Below, in pieces: positions 63,858 through 64,000 of a DNA stretch of 64,000 nucleotides. The notes under the pieces are model-generated. The model did not search any database, was not told where the DNA came from, and saw nothing but the letters and a program-made list of their open reading frames with translations. Made by a program: the position numbers and the translations under genes. Position 1 is the stretch's first letter; each line of letters opens with the position of its first letter. This stretch comes from Comamonas sp. B21-038 (lineage in GTDB: Bacteria > Pseudomonadota > Gammaproteobacteria > Burkholderiales > Burkholderiaceae_C): assembly GCF_022387135.1 (NCBI RefSeq), contig NZ_CP092462.1, forward strand, positions 2,170,001-2,234,000. The letters are read 5' to 3'.

Positions 63858-64000
63858 CTGCTTTGTGCTCTTCGTCGACGACTGCTCGCCCCAGCAGTCC
63901 CTGACGGCGAGCGCACTCTCCAACGCAGGACTGCCCGGGCGCATTCTGCGCTTGCGCCGCAATGCCGGCCACCAGCAGGCGCTGGCCCTGGGCCTGCAGT
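63709..64000 (+). CDS. Glycosyltransferase (GT2-like), truncated by the window end
   Basis: Partial product. From the ATG at 63709 the first residues are low-complexity; the conserved part begins near the ATG at 63787 ([18 protein letters not shown]), followed by [14 protein letters not shown] and [19 protein letters not shown], the GT-A core of family 2 transferases. It overlaps the epimerase gene by up to 149 bp, an unusually long overlap; the later start reduces this to 71 bp. The rest is outside the window. Confidence 0.75.
   Translation, partial: MDSPTPMPSCNVLPPLLPPTAKTLLLMPYYEDIQACQLLLQALHAQLGPDCFVLFVDDCSPQQSLTASALSNAGLPGRILRLRRNAGHQQALALGLQ

Overview
The window is about 64 kb of GC-rich chromosomal DNA. 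It looks like a betaproteobacterium of the Comamonadaceae (Comamonas/Delftia/Acidovorax type). I infer this from protein style, several tripartite-tricarboxylate (Bug) binding proteins, an IPTL-CTERM protein and overall codon use; no rRNA or marker gene proves it.

Layout. (1) 0-20.5 kb is core: a basic-amino-acid ABC importer (binding protein, two permeases, ATPase), an MFS exporter, murB, a YajQ-type protein, a Fur-box-controlled TonB siderophore receptor, a retropepsin-like protein, plsY, a YbaK deacylase, an aldo/keto reductase, a NUDIX hydrolase, prfB with its programmed +1 frameshift, a HAD phosphatase, pepN, a secreted repeat-like protein and fbp, ending at tRNA-Thr(CGT) and a strong terminator. 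(2) 20.67-28.5 kb is an accessory region of clearly different composition. It holds two 139-bp near-identical direct repeats just upstream of an AT-rich stand-alone reverse transcriptase, a small Cys-His-Asp papain/transglutaminase-like protein, a MazG-like pyrophosphatase overlapping a nuclease-DUF2075 helicase gene, a ~375-bp diverged duplication (one copy a pseudogene), and a P4-satellite-like Ash/C4 RNA locus. No integrase was found. (3) 28.5-40.2 kb: a Coq7-like diiron protein, a HigB/HigA-type toxin-antitoxin pair, ohr, an OmpR-type two-component system, a Tat-exported alpha/beta hydrolase, a DipZ-like thioredoxin protein, a LysE exporter, and a LysR regulator divergent from an M20 amidohydrolase and a Bug binding protein. 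(4) 40.2-50.3 kb: a gene-poor stretch with two strong terminators, an IPTL-CTERM surface protein, a transglutaminase, a glycine-zipper protein, a ChrB-like/MFS pair, small ORFs, a Bug pseudogene, a GNAT enzyme and a photolyase. (5) 50.4-64 kb is a surface-polysaccharide locus: ABC exporter (ATPase and permease), a pyruvyltransferase-PhyH fusion, a double glycosyltransferase, a UbiA-like protein, a membrane protein carrying a DxDDT terpene-cyclase-like motif, a sugar-nucleotide epimerase/decarboxylase and the start of another glycosyltransferase. A MrcB_N-DUF3883 defence-type gene interrupts it.

Most promising for new biology: the reverse transcriptase with its duplicated structured element and the neighbouring Cys-His-Asp protein; the MazG/nuclease-helicase pair; the shared tandem TTGTA operator flanking the two-component system; and the terpene-cyclase-like/UbiA pair inside a polysaccharide locus.
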